From Rhodococcus sp. W8901 (lineage in GTDB: Bacteria > Actinomycetota > Actinomycetes > Mycobacteriales > Mycobacteriaceae), in contig NZ_CP054690.1 of NCBI RefSeq assembly GCF_013348805.1, positions 4,774,001-4,838,000 on the forward strand: DNA of 64,000 bases, read 5' to 3'. Shown here one piece after another: positions 51,544 to 60,817 of this stretch. Numbering within the stretch: position 1 is the stretch's first letter; every line of letters begins with the position of its first letter. Both the position numbers and the translations under genes were made by a program. The notes below the pieces were generated by a model. It worked only from the letters and a program-made list of their open reading frames with translations, was not told where the DNA came from and made no database searches.

Positions 51544-51814
51544 CGTTTTCGGAGGTCTGTGTCCGGTTCGGTGATCGATTGGGCGGGTTGGTCGATGCCG
51601 GGGCGTCCAGTGGGCGCGCCGCGTCGTGCGGTTGACTCCAGTGGACGGCGCACCGTAGTGCGGTAACGCGAACGACGGGTGCGGGATCGCGCACTCTTCA
51701 CCCTGCGCGTGCCGCCCACCGCCAGCGCGATCCCTATTCTGCGAAGGTCGAATTCAGTGGCAGTGCAGCGCGTTCCATGCGCACATGACGCCGTATGAGA
51801 ATGGAGCGAACTTC

Positions 51815-52981
51815 GTGAAGGTGAATTCGTTGGTCCGGCGCATGGTCGGTGCGACGCTCGTTGCCGTGACAGCAGGTGCGGCAGGAATGCTGACAGCAGC
51901 CCCGTCGAGCGCAGTACCCCTGGAGACCTTCCCCGGGGAACTGGTGGTCAACGGCGACGGCGAGGGCGGCGGGGGTTGGTTCAAGAACACGAACATTGTC
52001 GGCGCGCCTTATGCCGACATCGGTGTGTCGCCGACGGTGGTGGACAGCACCGGAGCCCAGGTCGGAACATTCGACGGAGGCAACAACGCCATGACCTATG
52101 CAGGATCCCAACCCACAGCGAGCGCGCTACAGACGTTCAATCTGCCGGCCGCAGCCCTGACCCAGATCGACGCCGGAATTGTGAGTGTGAAGCTGTCGGC
52201 CTACTTCGGTGGTACCGCAGATTCCGACGACAGCATGAGATTGCGCTTCAGGTTCGGACAAGCGGGCATGCTCAATATCCTGGGACCATTCGGTGCCGCG
52301 GCGGAGCGTGGCAACACCGCCGGGTTCACTCTCCAGTCCATCGCCGTTCCGGTACCCCCCGGCAGTCGCAGCGTCAATATTTTTCTCGATGGCCTGAGGA
52401 CCGGGACGACGTTCGATTCATACATCGACAACGTCTCCATGAAGCTCGAGACTCCCTCTGCCGGTGCACTCGAGGTGACCCACACCTCGGACGCATCAGG
52501 TCCGGTCACCGACGGCCAGGTCGTGAACTACACCTCGACGTTCACCAACACCGGTGAGCAACCCATTGCGGTGGATCGCGCCCTGACGCTTTCCGGTCTG
52601 CTCGACGACGCGGACCTGGTGTCCGGTCCGACGAGCGAGAATGCGGCTCTGTCCGTGACTGATTCAGGCTCCGGAGTGCACGGTATCGCGGGGACCTTGG
52701 CTCCGGGCCAGTCGGTGACAGTGACCTACGCGGTCGCGGTCAAGCCGTACGCAAGTCAGGGTGACCACAACCTCGTCACGGTGATGTCGGAGCGTGCGGA
52801 CATTCCTGCCGGAGTCCCCGCTTCGTGTGCGGGCGGTCCACTGTGCCTCGAGAACCCGGCCGCCGAGACCGCAGCCGTACCCATGATCAACCCGGCCGTC
52901 GCCGGCGCCGCCGGCGCAGTGCTGGCACTCGGGGCGGGCGGATTCGTCATGATCCGTCGTCGCAATGCTGTAGCGAGCTGA
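51815..52981 (+). CDS. Surface-anchored protein with DUF11-like domain
   Basis: 388 residues from GTG 51815. Signal peptide VNSLVRRMVGATLVAVTAGA ending near PSSA-VP (about 34). A beta-sandwich region follows (about 45-215: GELVVNGDGEGGGGWF...FDSYIDNVSMKLE), resembling carbohydrate-binding or choice-of-anchor domains. Next is a DUF11-type repeat (about 220-330: LEVTHTSDASGPVTDGQVVNYTSTFTNTGEQPI...LAPGQSVTVTYAVAV). The C-terminus is a helix plus RRRNAVAS, as in sortase substrates, but no LPxTG is present. Base composition looks less GC-rich than its neighbours. Possible recent arrival. Confidence 0.75.
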   Translation: MKVNSLVRRMVGATLVAVTAGAAGMLTAAPSSAVPLETFPGELVVNGDGEGGGGWFKNTNIVGAPYADIGVSPTVVDSTGAQVGTFDGGNNAMTYAGSQPTASALQTFNLPAAALTQIDAGIVSVKLSAYFGGTADSDDSMRLRFRFGQAGMLNILGPFGAAAERGNTAGFTLQSIAVPVPPGSRSVNIFLDGLRTGTTFDSYIDNVSMKLETPSAGALEVTHTSDASGPVTDGQVVNYTSTFTNTGEQPIAVDRALTLSGLLDDADLVSGPTSENAALSVTDSGSGVHGIAGTLAPGQSVTVTYAVAVKPYASQGDHNLVTVMSERADIPAGVPASCAGGPLCLENPAAETAAVPMINPAVAGAAGAVLALGAGGFVMIRRRNAVAS

Positions 52982-53002
52982 CCGAGAAGAACGACTGAAC
53001 CA

Positions 53003-53056
53003 GACCGTCGCCGGTGTGGGATCGCGCAAACCTGTGCGTGATCCCGCACCGGCGGT
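53003..53056 (+). terminator. Hairpin after the surface-protein gene
   Basis: 53003-53028 (GACCGTCGCCGGTGTGGGAT...) pairs with 53034-53056 (TGCGTGATCCCGCACCGG...) with a 3-base bulge and two mismatches. Starts 21 bases after the stop. Confidence 0.65.
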
Positions 53057-53172
53057 CGGCCGCCACCGGCACGGCCCGTGGGGGCCTGACGTGAACAGCC
53101 AGTGCATTGCCGGGTACCGCACTACCGAGCCCGGGGGCCCGCTACGAGTGCCGTTGCAGTACTAGCTCAGAA

Positions 53173-53706
53173 CTAGCTCAGACCCAGGTCGTCGAGACCC
53201 AGGAGCGAGCGGTACTCGAGCCCCTCGGCGGCGATGATCGCGTCGGCGCCGGTGGCCCGGTCGACGACGGTGGCGACACCCACGACGATGGCGCCCGCGT
53301 CACGCAGCGCCTTGACGGCGGTGAGCGGCGAATTGCCGGTGGTGGTGGTGTCCTCGACGACCAGGACGCGCTTGCCGACGACGTCGGGGCCCTCGATCTG
53401 GCGCTGCATGCCGTGCGCCTTGGCGGCCTTGCGGACCACGAACGCGTCGATCGGGCGTCCCTCCGCATGCATGACGGCCATCGCGACCGGGTCGGCGCCC
53501 ATCGTCAGACCGCCGACGGAGACGAAGTCCCAGTCGGCGACCAGTTCGCGCAGCAGCTTGCCGATCAGCGGGCCGGCGCGGTGGTGCAGCGTCGCACGGC
53601 GCAGGTCCACGTAGTAGTCGGCTTCCTTGCCCGAGGACAAGGTCACCTTTCCGTGCACCACCGCCAGCTCGCGCACCAGCGCAGCGAGCTCGTCGCGATC
53701 CGTCAT
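53173..53706 (-). CDS. pyrE: Orotate phosphoribosyltransferase
   Basis: 177 residues, typical for the short actinobacterial form. PRPP-binding motif KRVLVVEDTTTTGNSPL (about 112-128), with VTLSSGKEADYYVDLRRATLH near the start for orotate and phosphate contacts. Makes OMP from orotate and PRPP in pyrimidine synthesis. Same relation to a Rv0383c-like gene and clpB as Rv0382c. Confidence 0.96.
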   Translation of the reverse strand: MTDRDELAALVRELAVVHGKVTLSSGKEADYYVDLRRATLHHRAGPLIGKLLRELVADWDFVSVGGLTMGADPVAMAVMHAEGRPIDAFVVRKAAKAHGMQRQIEGPDVVGKRVLVVEDTTTTGNSPLTAVKALRDAGAIVVGVATVVDRATGADAIIAAEGLEYRSLLGLDDLGLS

Positions 53707-53790
53707 CGGCCGCTCCCATCACCTTTGAAGTCAGACATATTTCGTCGGGTCGAGCCTAGCGAGGGGGCCCGGTCACAGTGCCTGCGGCCC

Positions 53791-54399
53791 TCAGGCCGCG
53801 ACATCGGCGACGCCGTCGTCCCCGGCGTCCGCATCCTTCGTTCCCGACGTGGGCACCTCGAGGATCGTCGCCTCGAACGGCTGCGCCCCCACGATCCCGA
53901 TTCTGCGCGCGATCAGCCCTGTCGGGAACGTCGTGAGCGAGCGGTCGAGGCGTCCGGCCATGTCGTTGTAGACCTGGATCGCGCCGGCCAGCCGCGCCTC
54001 GGTCTGTTCGATCTCGTGGCTCGGCCGCGTGAACGCCCAGTCGTTGCGCAGCGCCGGGTAACGGTTGGCGGTGGCGAGCAGGGACTGCAGCGCCTCGGAC
54101 AACGCATTCTCGGCGCCAGCCTGCCGGCGCGGGTCGAGGTCCTCCTCGCGGATCCGCATGGCCAGGCTGCGGGCCCCCGACACGGTGTTCACGAGCTCAC
54201 GGCCCACCGTCTCCGCGGCGGCCAGGACCAGGCCGGGGATGTATTGGTACCGGCGATCGAGCTCGACGTGGACCAACCCGAGGGCCGCACGCACGCTGGC
54301 GTCGGTCCGGCGGAGCTGCCGGACGGAGACCGTCACCCAGACCGCAGCACTCACTACAGCCACAACAAGAACAAGAACAACACCCGACACAACAACCAC
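53791..54399 (-). CDS. LemA family protein
   Basis: 202 residues. One N-terminal helix (VVVSGVVLVLVVAVVSAAVWVTVSV), then a long helical bundle with the LemA hallmark LDRRYQYIPGLVLAAAETV (RR..IPNLV type), ENALSEALQSLLATANRYPALR and IQVYNDMAGRLDRSLTTFPTGLIA. LemA proteins are membrane-anchored with an outside domain; their role is unclear. Lies between pyrE and an Rv0383c-like gene on the same strand. Confidence 0.88.
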   Translation of the reverse strand: MVVVSGVVLVLVVAVVSAAVWVTVSVRQLRRTDASVRAALGLVHVELDRRYQYIPGLVLAAAETVGRELVNTVSGARSLAMRIREEDLDPRRQAGAENALSEALQSLLATANRYPALRNDWAFTRPSHEIEQTEARLAGAIQVYNDMAGRLDRSLTTFPTGLIARRIGIVGAQPFEATILEVPTSGTKDADAGDDGVADVAA

Positions 54400-54433
54400 A
54401 GATGCGGAATCTACTGGGACGGGGCGGAGGCCG

Positions 54434-55111
54434 CTATTCGACGGGCTCCTGCGCCACCGGGCGACCCGGATCGTGCGCGGCGGGCTCCATGGCCGGCGGT
54501 TCGGTGGCGGGCGGTAGCACCCGGAGCATTCCCGACAGCCGGGCCACGGCCTCGATCGCCGCGTCCCAGTCCCGCCCGGAGCTGCCTACCGGCAACGAGC
54601 CCAGCGTCCACTGGCCCTCGCTCCACAGCATCTGCAGCTGCGGCGGCACCGTCTCGGTGAACGCCACCATGCGCTGGTCGCACACCCGGCGCGCGATCTC
54701 GAGATCGGTCGCGAACACCACGCGCGGCCCGATCGCCCCGAGCAGGTTCAGGTCGGTGTCGCGCGGCGGCGGGGTCGACTTCAGACGCAGGTCGATGTCG
54801 ACGTCCGAGCCCACCTCGCGGTGCACCGCGACGATCGTGGCGGTGTCCTCGAGGTCGAAGAGCACGAACTGCTCACCCCGGCGGATACCCCGCACGACGT
54901 CCACCGCACCGAGATACTCCTGCTTGGACAGGGCCGCACGATGCCACTCCGACGGCAGATGGTCGTCGGAGGAGTTGTACGTGTATCCCTGCGCCTTCGC
55001 CCAGATCTGCCGGACTCGACCGGTCTGGTCGCGTCGCGAACGATCGACATAGAGCAGCGCGACAGCACCCGCGAGCGCTATCACTGCCAATCCGAACCAC
55101 ATAGCCGTCAT
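54434..55111 (-). CDS. Rv0383c-like membrane-anchored protein
   Basis: 225 residues. One helix (about 3-21, MWFGLAVIALAGAVALLYV), then a soluble domain (RQIWAKAQGYTYNSSDDHLPSEWHRAAL...EQFVLFDLEDTATIVAVHREVGSDVDIDLRL...RVVFATDLEIARRVCDQRMVAF) and a Pro/Glu tail. Matches Rv0383c by position next to pyrE and by layout. Function unknown. Followed by lemA 34 bases on. Confidence 0.78.
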   Translation of the reverse strand: MTAMWFGLAVIALAGAVALLYVDRSRRDQTGRVRQIWAKAQGYTYNSSDDHLPSEWHRAALSKQEYLGAVDVVRGIRRGEQFVLFDLEDTATIVAVHREVGSDVDIDLRLKSTPPPRDTDLNLLGAIGPRVVFATDLEIARRVCDQRMVAFTETVPPQLQMLWSEGQWTLGSLPVGSSGRDWDAAIEAVARLSGMLRVLPPATEPPAMEPAAHDPGRPVAQEPVE

Positions 55112-55164
55112 CGAGGGTCAGCCTAGCCACTCCCGGGCCTGATCCGGGCATCCGGTGCCGCGCG

Positions 55165-56052
55165 TCAGTTACCGAAGTTGGGAAGTGTCGTGCCGATGAT
55201 CAACTTCGCGGTGACGGCGCCGCCCTCGACCTTGTCACCCTGCACCAGCACCGATTCGCCGGGCTTCAGATCGGCGATGGTGTTCGCGGTGAGGGAGATC
55301 AGCGTGGTGTCGGCAGTGGTGAACACGGTGACCTTGGTTCCGCCGATCGAGTCGACGGTGAGCGTGCCGCCGTCGTTGGCGGTGATGGTGCCCATCGCCG
55401 TGCCCGCCTTGCCGATCAATTCGCCGACACCGCCGGGAATGCTCTCGAGCGGGGACGTCGTGTCGGGCGCCGACGTGGGTGGCGCGGTGCTGCGTGGCTG
55501 CCCGGGCACCGTCGGTGCCGACGTGCGGATCGACGGGGCCGAGGCGGTGGTCGAGTTGTCGGGGCCGCCGCTGTTCAGCAGGAACCCGATGCCCAGGCCG
55601 AGCGCCAGCAGCACGGCGCCGGCGCCGACGGCCGCCCACAGGCCCACCCTGCGGCCGGGCTTGTGCTCGGGCGTGGTCTCGATGGACGGCACCTCACCGG
55701 TCGGCGGCTGGCCGGGCGGCGGATAGCCGGGCGGCGGGTACCCGCCCTGCGCGTAGTACGTCGGGTACGCCTGCGTCGGATTCGACAGCGGAGCCTGCGG
55801 ATCGAGGCGCGGGTCGTACGTGGGATACGCCTGGGTCGCATTCGGCGGCGGCGAACCGTACGCCTGGTAGGGATCGGCCGTGTAGTACTGCTCGGTGGGC
55901 TGGTCCGGGGCAACCGGCGGAATCTGCTGTGTGCTGTCGTCGCCGGTACGTGCCCACTGGACGGTCTCGTCCGACGGCCGCGCCTGTTCGGCTGGGTCGT
56001 ACGCGCGTTCCTGCGGGGTGCGGGGATCGCGCGGATCCTCGGGGTTCGTCAT
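55165..56052 (-). CDS. Membrane protein with Pro/Tyr-rich head and DUF5666-like domain
   Basis: 295 residues from ATG 56052. Residues 1-130 are disordered and Pro/Gln/Tyr-rich, with TQAYPTYDPRLDP and TQAYPTYYAQGG repeats. One helix follows (about 135-158, VGLWAAVGAGAVLLALGLGIGFLL). The outer part has a Ser/Thr/Pro linker and a beta-barrel ending GTITANDGGTLTVDSIGGTKVTVFTTADTTLI...LKPGESVLVQGDKVEGG, as in DUF5666 (OB-like). Heads of this kind are often kinase targets in mycobacteria. Function unknown. Confidence 0.75.
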   Translation of the reverse strand: MTNPEDPRDPRTPQERAYDPAEQARPSDETVQWARTGDDSTQQIPPVAPDQPTEQYYTADPYQAYGSPPPNATQAYPTYDPRLDPQAPLSNPTQAYPTYYAQGGYPPPGYPPPGQPPTGEVPSIETTPEHKPGRRVGLWAAVGAGAVLLALGLGIGFLLNSGGPDNSTTASAPSIRTSAPTVPGQPRSTAPPTSAPDTTSPLESIPGGVGELIGKAGTAMGTITANDGGTLTVDSIGGTKVTVFTTADTTLISLTANTIADLKPGESVLVQGDKVEGGAVTAKLIIGTTLPNFGN

Positions 56053-56122
56053 GGTGCGAGACACCTACTCTCTTCGGCCGACAGTTCAGGGTAGAGCCGG
56101 ATTCTGAGATGCGTCTGAAACC

Positions 56123-56716
56123 TCACGAGAGGGGCATACCTTGCTCGAGGAATTCGATCGCCCGCACGAATACGGCCAGATCCGGCGGATCTGCGGCATC
56201 ACCGCCGACGGCGCCCAGCACGGCGCCCGCGATGACACCGGCGAGAACCCGAACCTCGAACTCGTCGGCGGGTCGGCCGACGCGAGAACCGATCGCGTCC
56301 GCGAGGACGCCGATCGATCGGGTGAGCTCACCGATCATCGCCGCGCGCAGTTCGGGCACACCGAACAGCAACCGCTGCCGGGTGCGTTCCGCCTCTCGCT
56401 CCTCCGCCGAGAGCGCCGACAGGACCTGCTCGAAGGCCTGCCGACACGCAGTCAGCGGGGGCACCTCCGGCGGCTGCGCGGCGACGGCCTCGAGGATCGG
56501 CGCATCGAGGTCGTCGATGAGGATCAACTGCTCCTTGCTCGGGAAGTAGCGGAAGAACGTGCTCGGTGAGACTTCCGCGGCGGCCGCGATCTGCTCGACG
56601 GTGGTCGCGGCGTAACCCTGTTCGGTGAACAGCCGCATCGCGTGCTCGCGAATCTGGGCCCGCGTCCGGAGCTTCTTCCGTTCGCGCAGTCCCAACTGCT
56701 CAGTCGACGTGCTCAT
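56123..56716 (-). CDS. TetR family transcriptional regulator
   Basis: 197 residues from ATG 56716. TetR helix-turn-helix: KKLRTRAQIREHAMRLFTEQGYAATTVEQIAAAAEVSPSTFFRYFPSKEQLI. The C-terminal helical ligand domain is not predictive. Its first 17 bases lie inside the MFS gene, so it is the second gene of a pump-regulator operon. The palindrome at 58300-58318 is the likely site. Confidence 0.9.
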   Translation of the reverse strand: MSTSTEQLGLRERKKLRTRAQIREHAMRLFTEQGYAATTVEQIAAAAEVSPSTFFRYFPSKEQLILIDDLDAPILEAVAAQPPEVPPLTACRQAFEQVLSALSAEEREAERTRQRLLFGVPELRAAMIGELTRSIGVLADAIGSRVGRPADEFEVRVLAGVIAGAVLGAVGGDAADPPDLAVFVRAIEFLEQGMPLS

Positions 56717-58265
56717 GCGCCCAGTGTTCCTCATCGACGGACGAGTCGGCCTCGGTCTCGAGCCGCCGGCGCACGGGCAGGCCGATGATCGCGATCACCC
56801 CGCCGACGACCGCGAGCGCGGCACTGACCCACAGCGCCGAGACCATGCCGTGCACGAAAGCCGCCTGTACCTGCTCCTCGAGCGTGGGCAGATTCAGCGA
56901 CCGGGCCACGGCCACACCACTGCTCACCGAATCCGAGACCGCGGACTGCGCGGGCTCCGGCAGCGCCGTGGACGGCAGGTGCGAGTGATAGCCGGCGGCG
57001 AGGACGGTGCCCAGCACGGCGACGCCGATGGTTCCGCCGGCCTGCCGAAGTGCTTGCACCAGAGCAGATCCCGCCCCGGATCGTTCGGGCGACAGCGCGC
57101 CGATCGCGGCAGCCATCGCGGTGGGCATCACCAGTCCCAGCCCCACACCGGCGATCGTCAGCCACGTCGCGGCCGGCCCGTAGCCGGAGTCGACGGTCAT
57201 GGTGGTGCCGAGCAGGCACGCTCCGACCAGCGCCGCGAATCCGAGGGCGATGAGCGTGCCCGGGCCCAGAATTCGGGCCAGCAGGTCGGCGAGTCGAGTG
57301 CCCAGGACCAGTCCGGCGATCATCGGCAGCAACCGCACCCCGATACCGAGCGCGTCGGCCCCCAACACCGAGCCCAGATACAGCGGCAGCGAGAACAGCA
57401 GGCCGAACATCACGAAGTTCACGAGCGTCGTCAGCCCCGCGCCGAACGCGTAGTCCCGATCGGCGAGCAGCGCGAGGTCGACGAGCGGGTTCCCGGACCG
57501 GCTCTGCCACAACAGGAACGCCGCCAACAGCACGACACCCGCACCGAGGGACACCAGGACCTGGTCGGTACCCCAGCCGTCGCTGCCGGCGGTGATGAAG
57601 CCGTAGGTCAGGGCCAGCAGTCCGGTGGAGGAGAGCAGCGCGCCGGCGACGTCGAAACGTCCGGGCGCACTGCTGCGCGACTCGGGCACCAGGAGCGCGA
57701 CCGAGACGAGGCCGACGCACACCAGCGGGACGTTCACGAGAAACACCGAACCCCACCAGAAGTGCCCGAGCAGCCACCCACCGAGGATCGGACCGAGCGG
57801 CAACCCGAGCGCGGTGGCGGTGACCCAGATCGTCAGCGCCCGCTGCTGCTCCGCCTTGTCGGGGAACAGGATCGGCAGCACCGCCATCGACATCGGCATG
57901 ATCGCGGCAGCGGCGAGTCCGAGCACCGCACGGGCGCCGATCAGCTGCGCACCGGTCTGTGAGTAGGCGCACGCGAGCGACGCGAGACCGAACAGCGCCA
58001 TCGCGATCAGCAGCAACTTCCGTCGTCCGATCCGGTCCCCGAAACTGCCGGCGGGCAGCAGGGCCGCGGCGAGCACCAGGGTGTAGGACGTCGAGAACCA
58101 CTGCAGCGACGACGTGGTCGCGGCGAGGTCCCGGGCGAGCGTGGGCAGCGCGACCGTGAGCACCATCAGGTCGATGCCGATCGCGAAGACCGCGACCGAC
58201 AGCGCCGTCAGGGCCCACCAGCGGCGGCGGGACGTGGCAGAAACAGAACCCGAGGTCGAAATCAT
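56700..58265 (-). CDS. MFS transporter, DHA2 (EmrB/QacA-type, 14 helices)
   Basis: 521 residues from ATG 58265, with GGAGG seven bases upstream. Fourteen helices. Motif A is AGSFGDRIGRRKLLLIAM, helix 1 has DLMVLTVALPTLARDL (motif D1 of the 14-helix group), and helix 5 has ATALGLPLGPILGGWLLG (antiporter motif C). Exports cationic or amphipathic drugs. Controlled by the TetR gene at its 3' end. Confidence 0.93.
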   Translation of the reverse strand: MISTSGSVSATSRRRWWALTALSVAVFAIGIDLMVLTVALPTLARDLAATTSSLQWFSTSYTLVLAAALLPAGSFGDRIGRRKLLLIAMALFGLASLACAYSQTGAQLIGARAVLGLAAAAIMPMSMAVLPILFPDKAEQQRALTIWVTATALGLPLGPILGGWLLGHFWWGSVFLVNVPLVCVGLVSVALLVPESRSSAPGRFDVAGALLSSTGLLALTYGFITAGSDGWGTDQVLVSLGAGVVLLAAFLLWQSRSGNPLVDLALLADRDYAFGAGLTTLVNFVMFGLLFSLPLYLGSVLGADALGIGVRLLPMIAGLVLGTRLADLLARILGPGTLIALGFAALVGACLLGTTMTVDSGYGPAATWLTIAGVGLGLVMPTAMAAAIGALSPERSGAGSALVQALRQAGGTIGVAVLGTVLAAGYHSHLPSTALPEPAQSAVSDSVSSGVAVARSLNLPTLEEQVQAAFVHGMVSALWVSAALAVVGGVIAIIGLPVRRRLETEADSSVDEEHWAHEHVD

Positions 58266-58299
58266 GAGAGAACCTCCGAATTGGCACCTCATTCCTTTT

Positions 58300-58318
58300 G
58301 AAAGTGTCTGCCACTTTC
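58300..58318. promoter_or_regulatory. TetR-type operator upstream of the DHA2 pump
   Basis: GAAAGTG-TCTGC-CACTTTC is a perfect 7-5-7 inverted repeat, 35 bases upstream of the pump ATG and within the expected promoter region. Confidence 0.6.
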
Positions 58319-58367
58319 TCGGGGGTGTCAACGGCCCCTGGGGTCTCGATAGGATCGCGGATCCGGC

Positions 58368-58751
58368 CTACAACCCGCGGAGTTTCTCCAGGTCGCGCCG
58401 CTCGCGCTTGGTGGGGCGGCCCGCACCGCGATCGCGGCGGGGCTGCGACGCCATCACCTCGGGCGAGGGCGGCGGCGGGCTGTTGTCCTGCATGCACTCG
58501 GTGGCGACCGGCGGGCCGACCCGCTTCGCGATGGGCCGCACCACGACGACGATCCGCTCGACACCGGAGACCCGCACGCGCACCTCGTCGCCGGGCTTGA
58601 CCTGCACGGACGCCTTCGCCGGTGTGCCGTTCACCCGGACATGACCGGACCGGCACGCGGTGGCCGCCTGGGACCGGGTCTTGAACAGCCGCACCGCCCA
58701 GGTCCAACTGTCCACGCGGGCGCTCGTCGCGTCAGGAGTAGGGGTAGGCAC
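58368..58751 (-). CDS. S4-domain RNA-binding protein, Hsp15/RqcP-like
   Basis: 127 residues. The S4 motif is SWTWAVRLFKTRSQAATACRSGHVRVNGTPAKASVQVKPGDEVRV (about 15-60). A basic tail ends GAGRPTKRERRDLEKLRGL, as in Hsp15 (HslR). Such proteins bind stalled 50S subunits carrying nascent chains. No rqcH is visible nearby. Convergent tail of the pump operon lies downstream. Confidence 0.85.
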   Translation of the reverse strand: MPTPTPDATSARVDSWTWAVRLFKTRSQAATACRSGHVRVNGTPAKASVQVKPGDEVRVRVSGVERIVVVVRPIAKRVGPPVATECMQDNSPPPPSPEVMASQPRRDRGAGRPTKRERRDLEKLRGL

Positions 58752-59016
58752 GACGCCAGGTTACCGAGGTCGCGGAGGGCCCCCTTGCGTCCCTCGTGGT
58801 GGGAACCTTCCCCGCCCCGGCTCGGGACACATCCGCCCTGCAAGACGCCGTTTTCGTCGAGCGCCGAAGGTCCCTGTTCCGCCGAAACGACCCGCTGGGC
58901 GGGATGGTCCGCTGCCCAGGCATGCCACCCCGCCATAGCGTGGATTCATCGCAGGGACCGCGGGGTCTGGTCCATCTTCAGGGTCGGGCACCTCGCGCTC
59001 ATGGAAGGACTCTTCA

Positions 59017-60639
59017 GTGAACGGACAGGATTCGGCACCCATCACCGCCTCGTACGACGCCGTGGTCGTGGGCGCGGGCATCGCCGGCGTGTACGCCGTC
59101 TACCGGCTCCGCAAGCAGGGCTTGACGGTGCGCGCGTTCGAGGCCGCCAGCGGCGTGGGCGGGGTGTGGTTCTGGAATCGCTACCCGGGCGCCCGCTGCG
59201 ACGTCGAATCCGTCGACTACTCGTACTCCTTCTCCCCCGAACTCGAGCAGGAGTGGGACTGGAGCGAGAAGTACGCCACCCAGCCCGAGATCCTCCGGTA
59301 CATCAACCACGTCGCGGATCGTTTCGACATCCGTCGTGACATCCAGTTCGAAACCCGGCTCACCTCAGCGGTTCTCGACGAGGACACGCTGCGGTGGACG
59401 GTGAGCACCGACCGCGGCGACGTCGTGTCGGCCCGTTTCTTCGTCGTCGCCGCCGGCCCGCTGTCGAACGCCAACACCCCCGACTTCGCCGGTCTGGACA
59501 CGTTCACCGGCGACGTCTTCCACACCGCGTACTGGCCGCACGAGGGCGTCGACTTCACCGGCAAGCGTGTCGGTGTGATCGGCACCGGATCGTCCGGGAT
59601 CCAGTCGATCCCGCACATCGCCGAGCAGGCCGAGCGCCTGTTCGTATTCCAGCGGTCCGCGAACTACTCCGTGCCCGCGGGCAACGCCCCGCTCGACGAC
59701 GCCACCCGCGCCGAGCAGAAGGCGACCTACGCCGAGCGTCGCCGGTTGTCGCGGGAGTCCGGCGGCGGATCCCCGCACCGCGCGATCCCCCACTCCGCCC
59801 TCGAGCTGTCCGAGGAGGAGCGCCGCGCCGCCTACGAGGAGCGCTGGCAACTCGGCGGCGTCCTGTACTCCAAGACGTTCCCCGACCAGCTCACCGACCT
59901 CGCCGCGAACGACACCGCTCGGCAGTTCTGGGAGGAGAAGGTCCGCGCCGTCATCGACGATCCGGCGATCGCGGAACTGCTGATTCCCACCGATCACGCG
60001 ATCGGCGCCAAGCGCATCGTCACCGACAGCGGCTACTACGAGACCTACAACCGCGGCAACGTCGAACTGGTGAACCTCAGGGCCGCGCCGATCGTCGGCA
60101 TGGACGAGCACGGCATCGACACCACCGACGCGCACTACGACCTCGACGCGATCGTCCTCGCCACCGGATTCGACGCGATGACCGGCTCGCTCGAGAAGCT
60201 CGAGATCGTCGGACGCGGCGGCCGCAGCCTGAAGGAGAAGTGGGCCGCGGGCCCCCAGACCTACCTCGGTCTCGGCATCGACGGCTTCCCGAACTTCTTC
60301 AACCTCACCGGCCCCGGCAGCCCGTCGGTGCTCGCGAACATGGTGCTGCACTCCGAACTCCACGTCGACTGGGTGGCCGACGCCATCGCCTACCTCGACG
60401 ACCGCGGCGCCGCCGGCATCGAGGGCACCCCCGAGTCCGTCGCCGACTGGGTCGCGGAATGCCGCACCCGCGCCGAGGCGTCCCTGCTCAACACCGCGAA
60501 CTCCTGGTACCTCGGCGCCAACATCCCCGGCCGTCCGCGGGTGTTCATGCCGTTCCTCGGCGGTTTCTCCGCCTACCGCGAGATCATCACCGAGGTCGCC
60601 GAATCCGGCTACAAGGGCTTCGCGATCCTCGAGGCCTGA
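59017..60639 (+). CDS. Flavin-containing Baeyer-Villiger monooxygenase
   Basis: 540 residues from GTG 59017 with GGAAGGA (59003-59009) upstream. First Rossmann GAGIAG (19-24), the type I BVMO fingerprint FTGDVFHTAYWPH (163-175) and the second Rossmann GTGSSG (189-194). GGVWFWNRYPGARCD also fits the cyclohexanone monooxygenase group. Uses FAD and NADPH to insert oxygen next to a ketone, forming esters or lactones. A secreted lipase follows, and a fragment like this gene's last codons lies at 61769. Substrate unknown. Confidence 0.93.
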   Translation: MNGQDSAPITASYDAVVVGAGIAGVYAVYRLRKQGLTVRAFEAASGVGGVWFWNRYPGARCDVESVDYSYSFSPELEQEWDWSEKYATQPEILRYINHVADRFDIRRDIQFETRLTSAVLDEDTLRWTVSTDRGDVVSARFFVVAAGPLSNANTPDFAGLDTFTGDVFHTAYWPHEGVDFTGKRVGVIGTGSSGIQSIPHIAEQAERLFVFQRSANYSVPAGNAPLDDATRAEQKATYAERRRLSRESGGGSPHRAIPHSALELSEEERRAAYEERWQLGGVLYSKTFPDQLTDLAANDTARQFWEEKVRAVIDDPAIAELLIPTDHAIGAKRIVTDSGYYETYNRGNVELVNLRAAPIVGMDEHGIDTTDAHYDLDAIVLATGFDAMTGSLEKLEIVGRGGRSLKEKWAAGPQTYLGLGIDGFPNFFNLTGPGSPSVLANMVLHSELHVDWVADAIAYLDDRGAAGIEGTPESVADWVAECRTRAEASLLNTANSWYLGANIPGRPRVFMPFLGGFSAYREIITEVAESGYKGFAILEA

Positions 60640-60658
60640 GTCGCACCGCTCCATGCGC

Positions 60659-60688
60659 GGCCCGGCACCTCATCGAAGGTGTCGGGCC
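60659..60688 (+). terminator. Hairpin after the Baeyer-Villiger monooxygenase gene
   Basis: GGCCCGGCACCT (60659-60670), loop CATCGA, AGGTGTCGGGCC (60677-60688), 12 pairs including one G-U. Starts 20 bases after the stop, so the lipase probably has its own promoter. Confidence 0.7.
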
Positions 60689-60753
60689 GACGTGCATCGC
60701 GAGGTGTCGGCGACAGGAGCACATGTGTTTCAGTCCACGATTTTCACGTTACG

Positions 60754-60765
60754 GGCGGTACCGCC
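60754..60765. promoter_or_regulatory. Palindrome in the lipase upstream region
   Basis: GGCGGTACCGCC is a perfect 12-base palindrome just before TGTGTTAGGTT, which may contain a -10. It lies about 50 bases from the lipase GTG. A regulator site is possible; the promoter itself is weak by eye. Confidence 0.35.
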
Positions 60766-60817
60766 TGTGTTAGGTTCCCGAGCGGTCGGGACGGCACACC
60801 GGACGAAGGGACACTAC

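Larger units (their letters stand above)
51457..51814 (+). other. 358-base intergenic region between two exported-protein genes
   Basis: Holds the dispersed element at 51472 and the terminator at 51496. Past that are two imperfect direct copies of TCCAGTGGRCG (near 51606 and 51638). A TTGACT (51632-51637) could be a -35 but has only a poor -10 partner (TAGTGC). No gene is visible. Confidence 0.4.

Noticed and set aside
56625-57962. 445-codon open frame opposite the DHA2 transporter
   Set aside because: It spans the TetR/MFS junction antisense and shows no domain or start signal.
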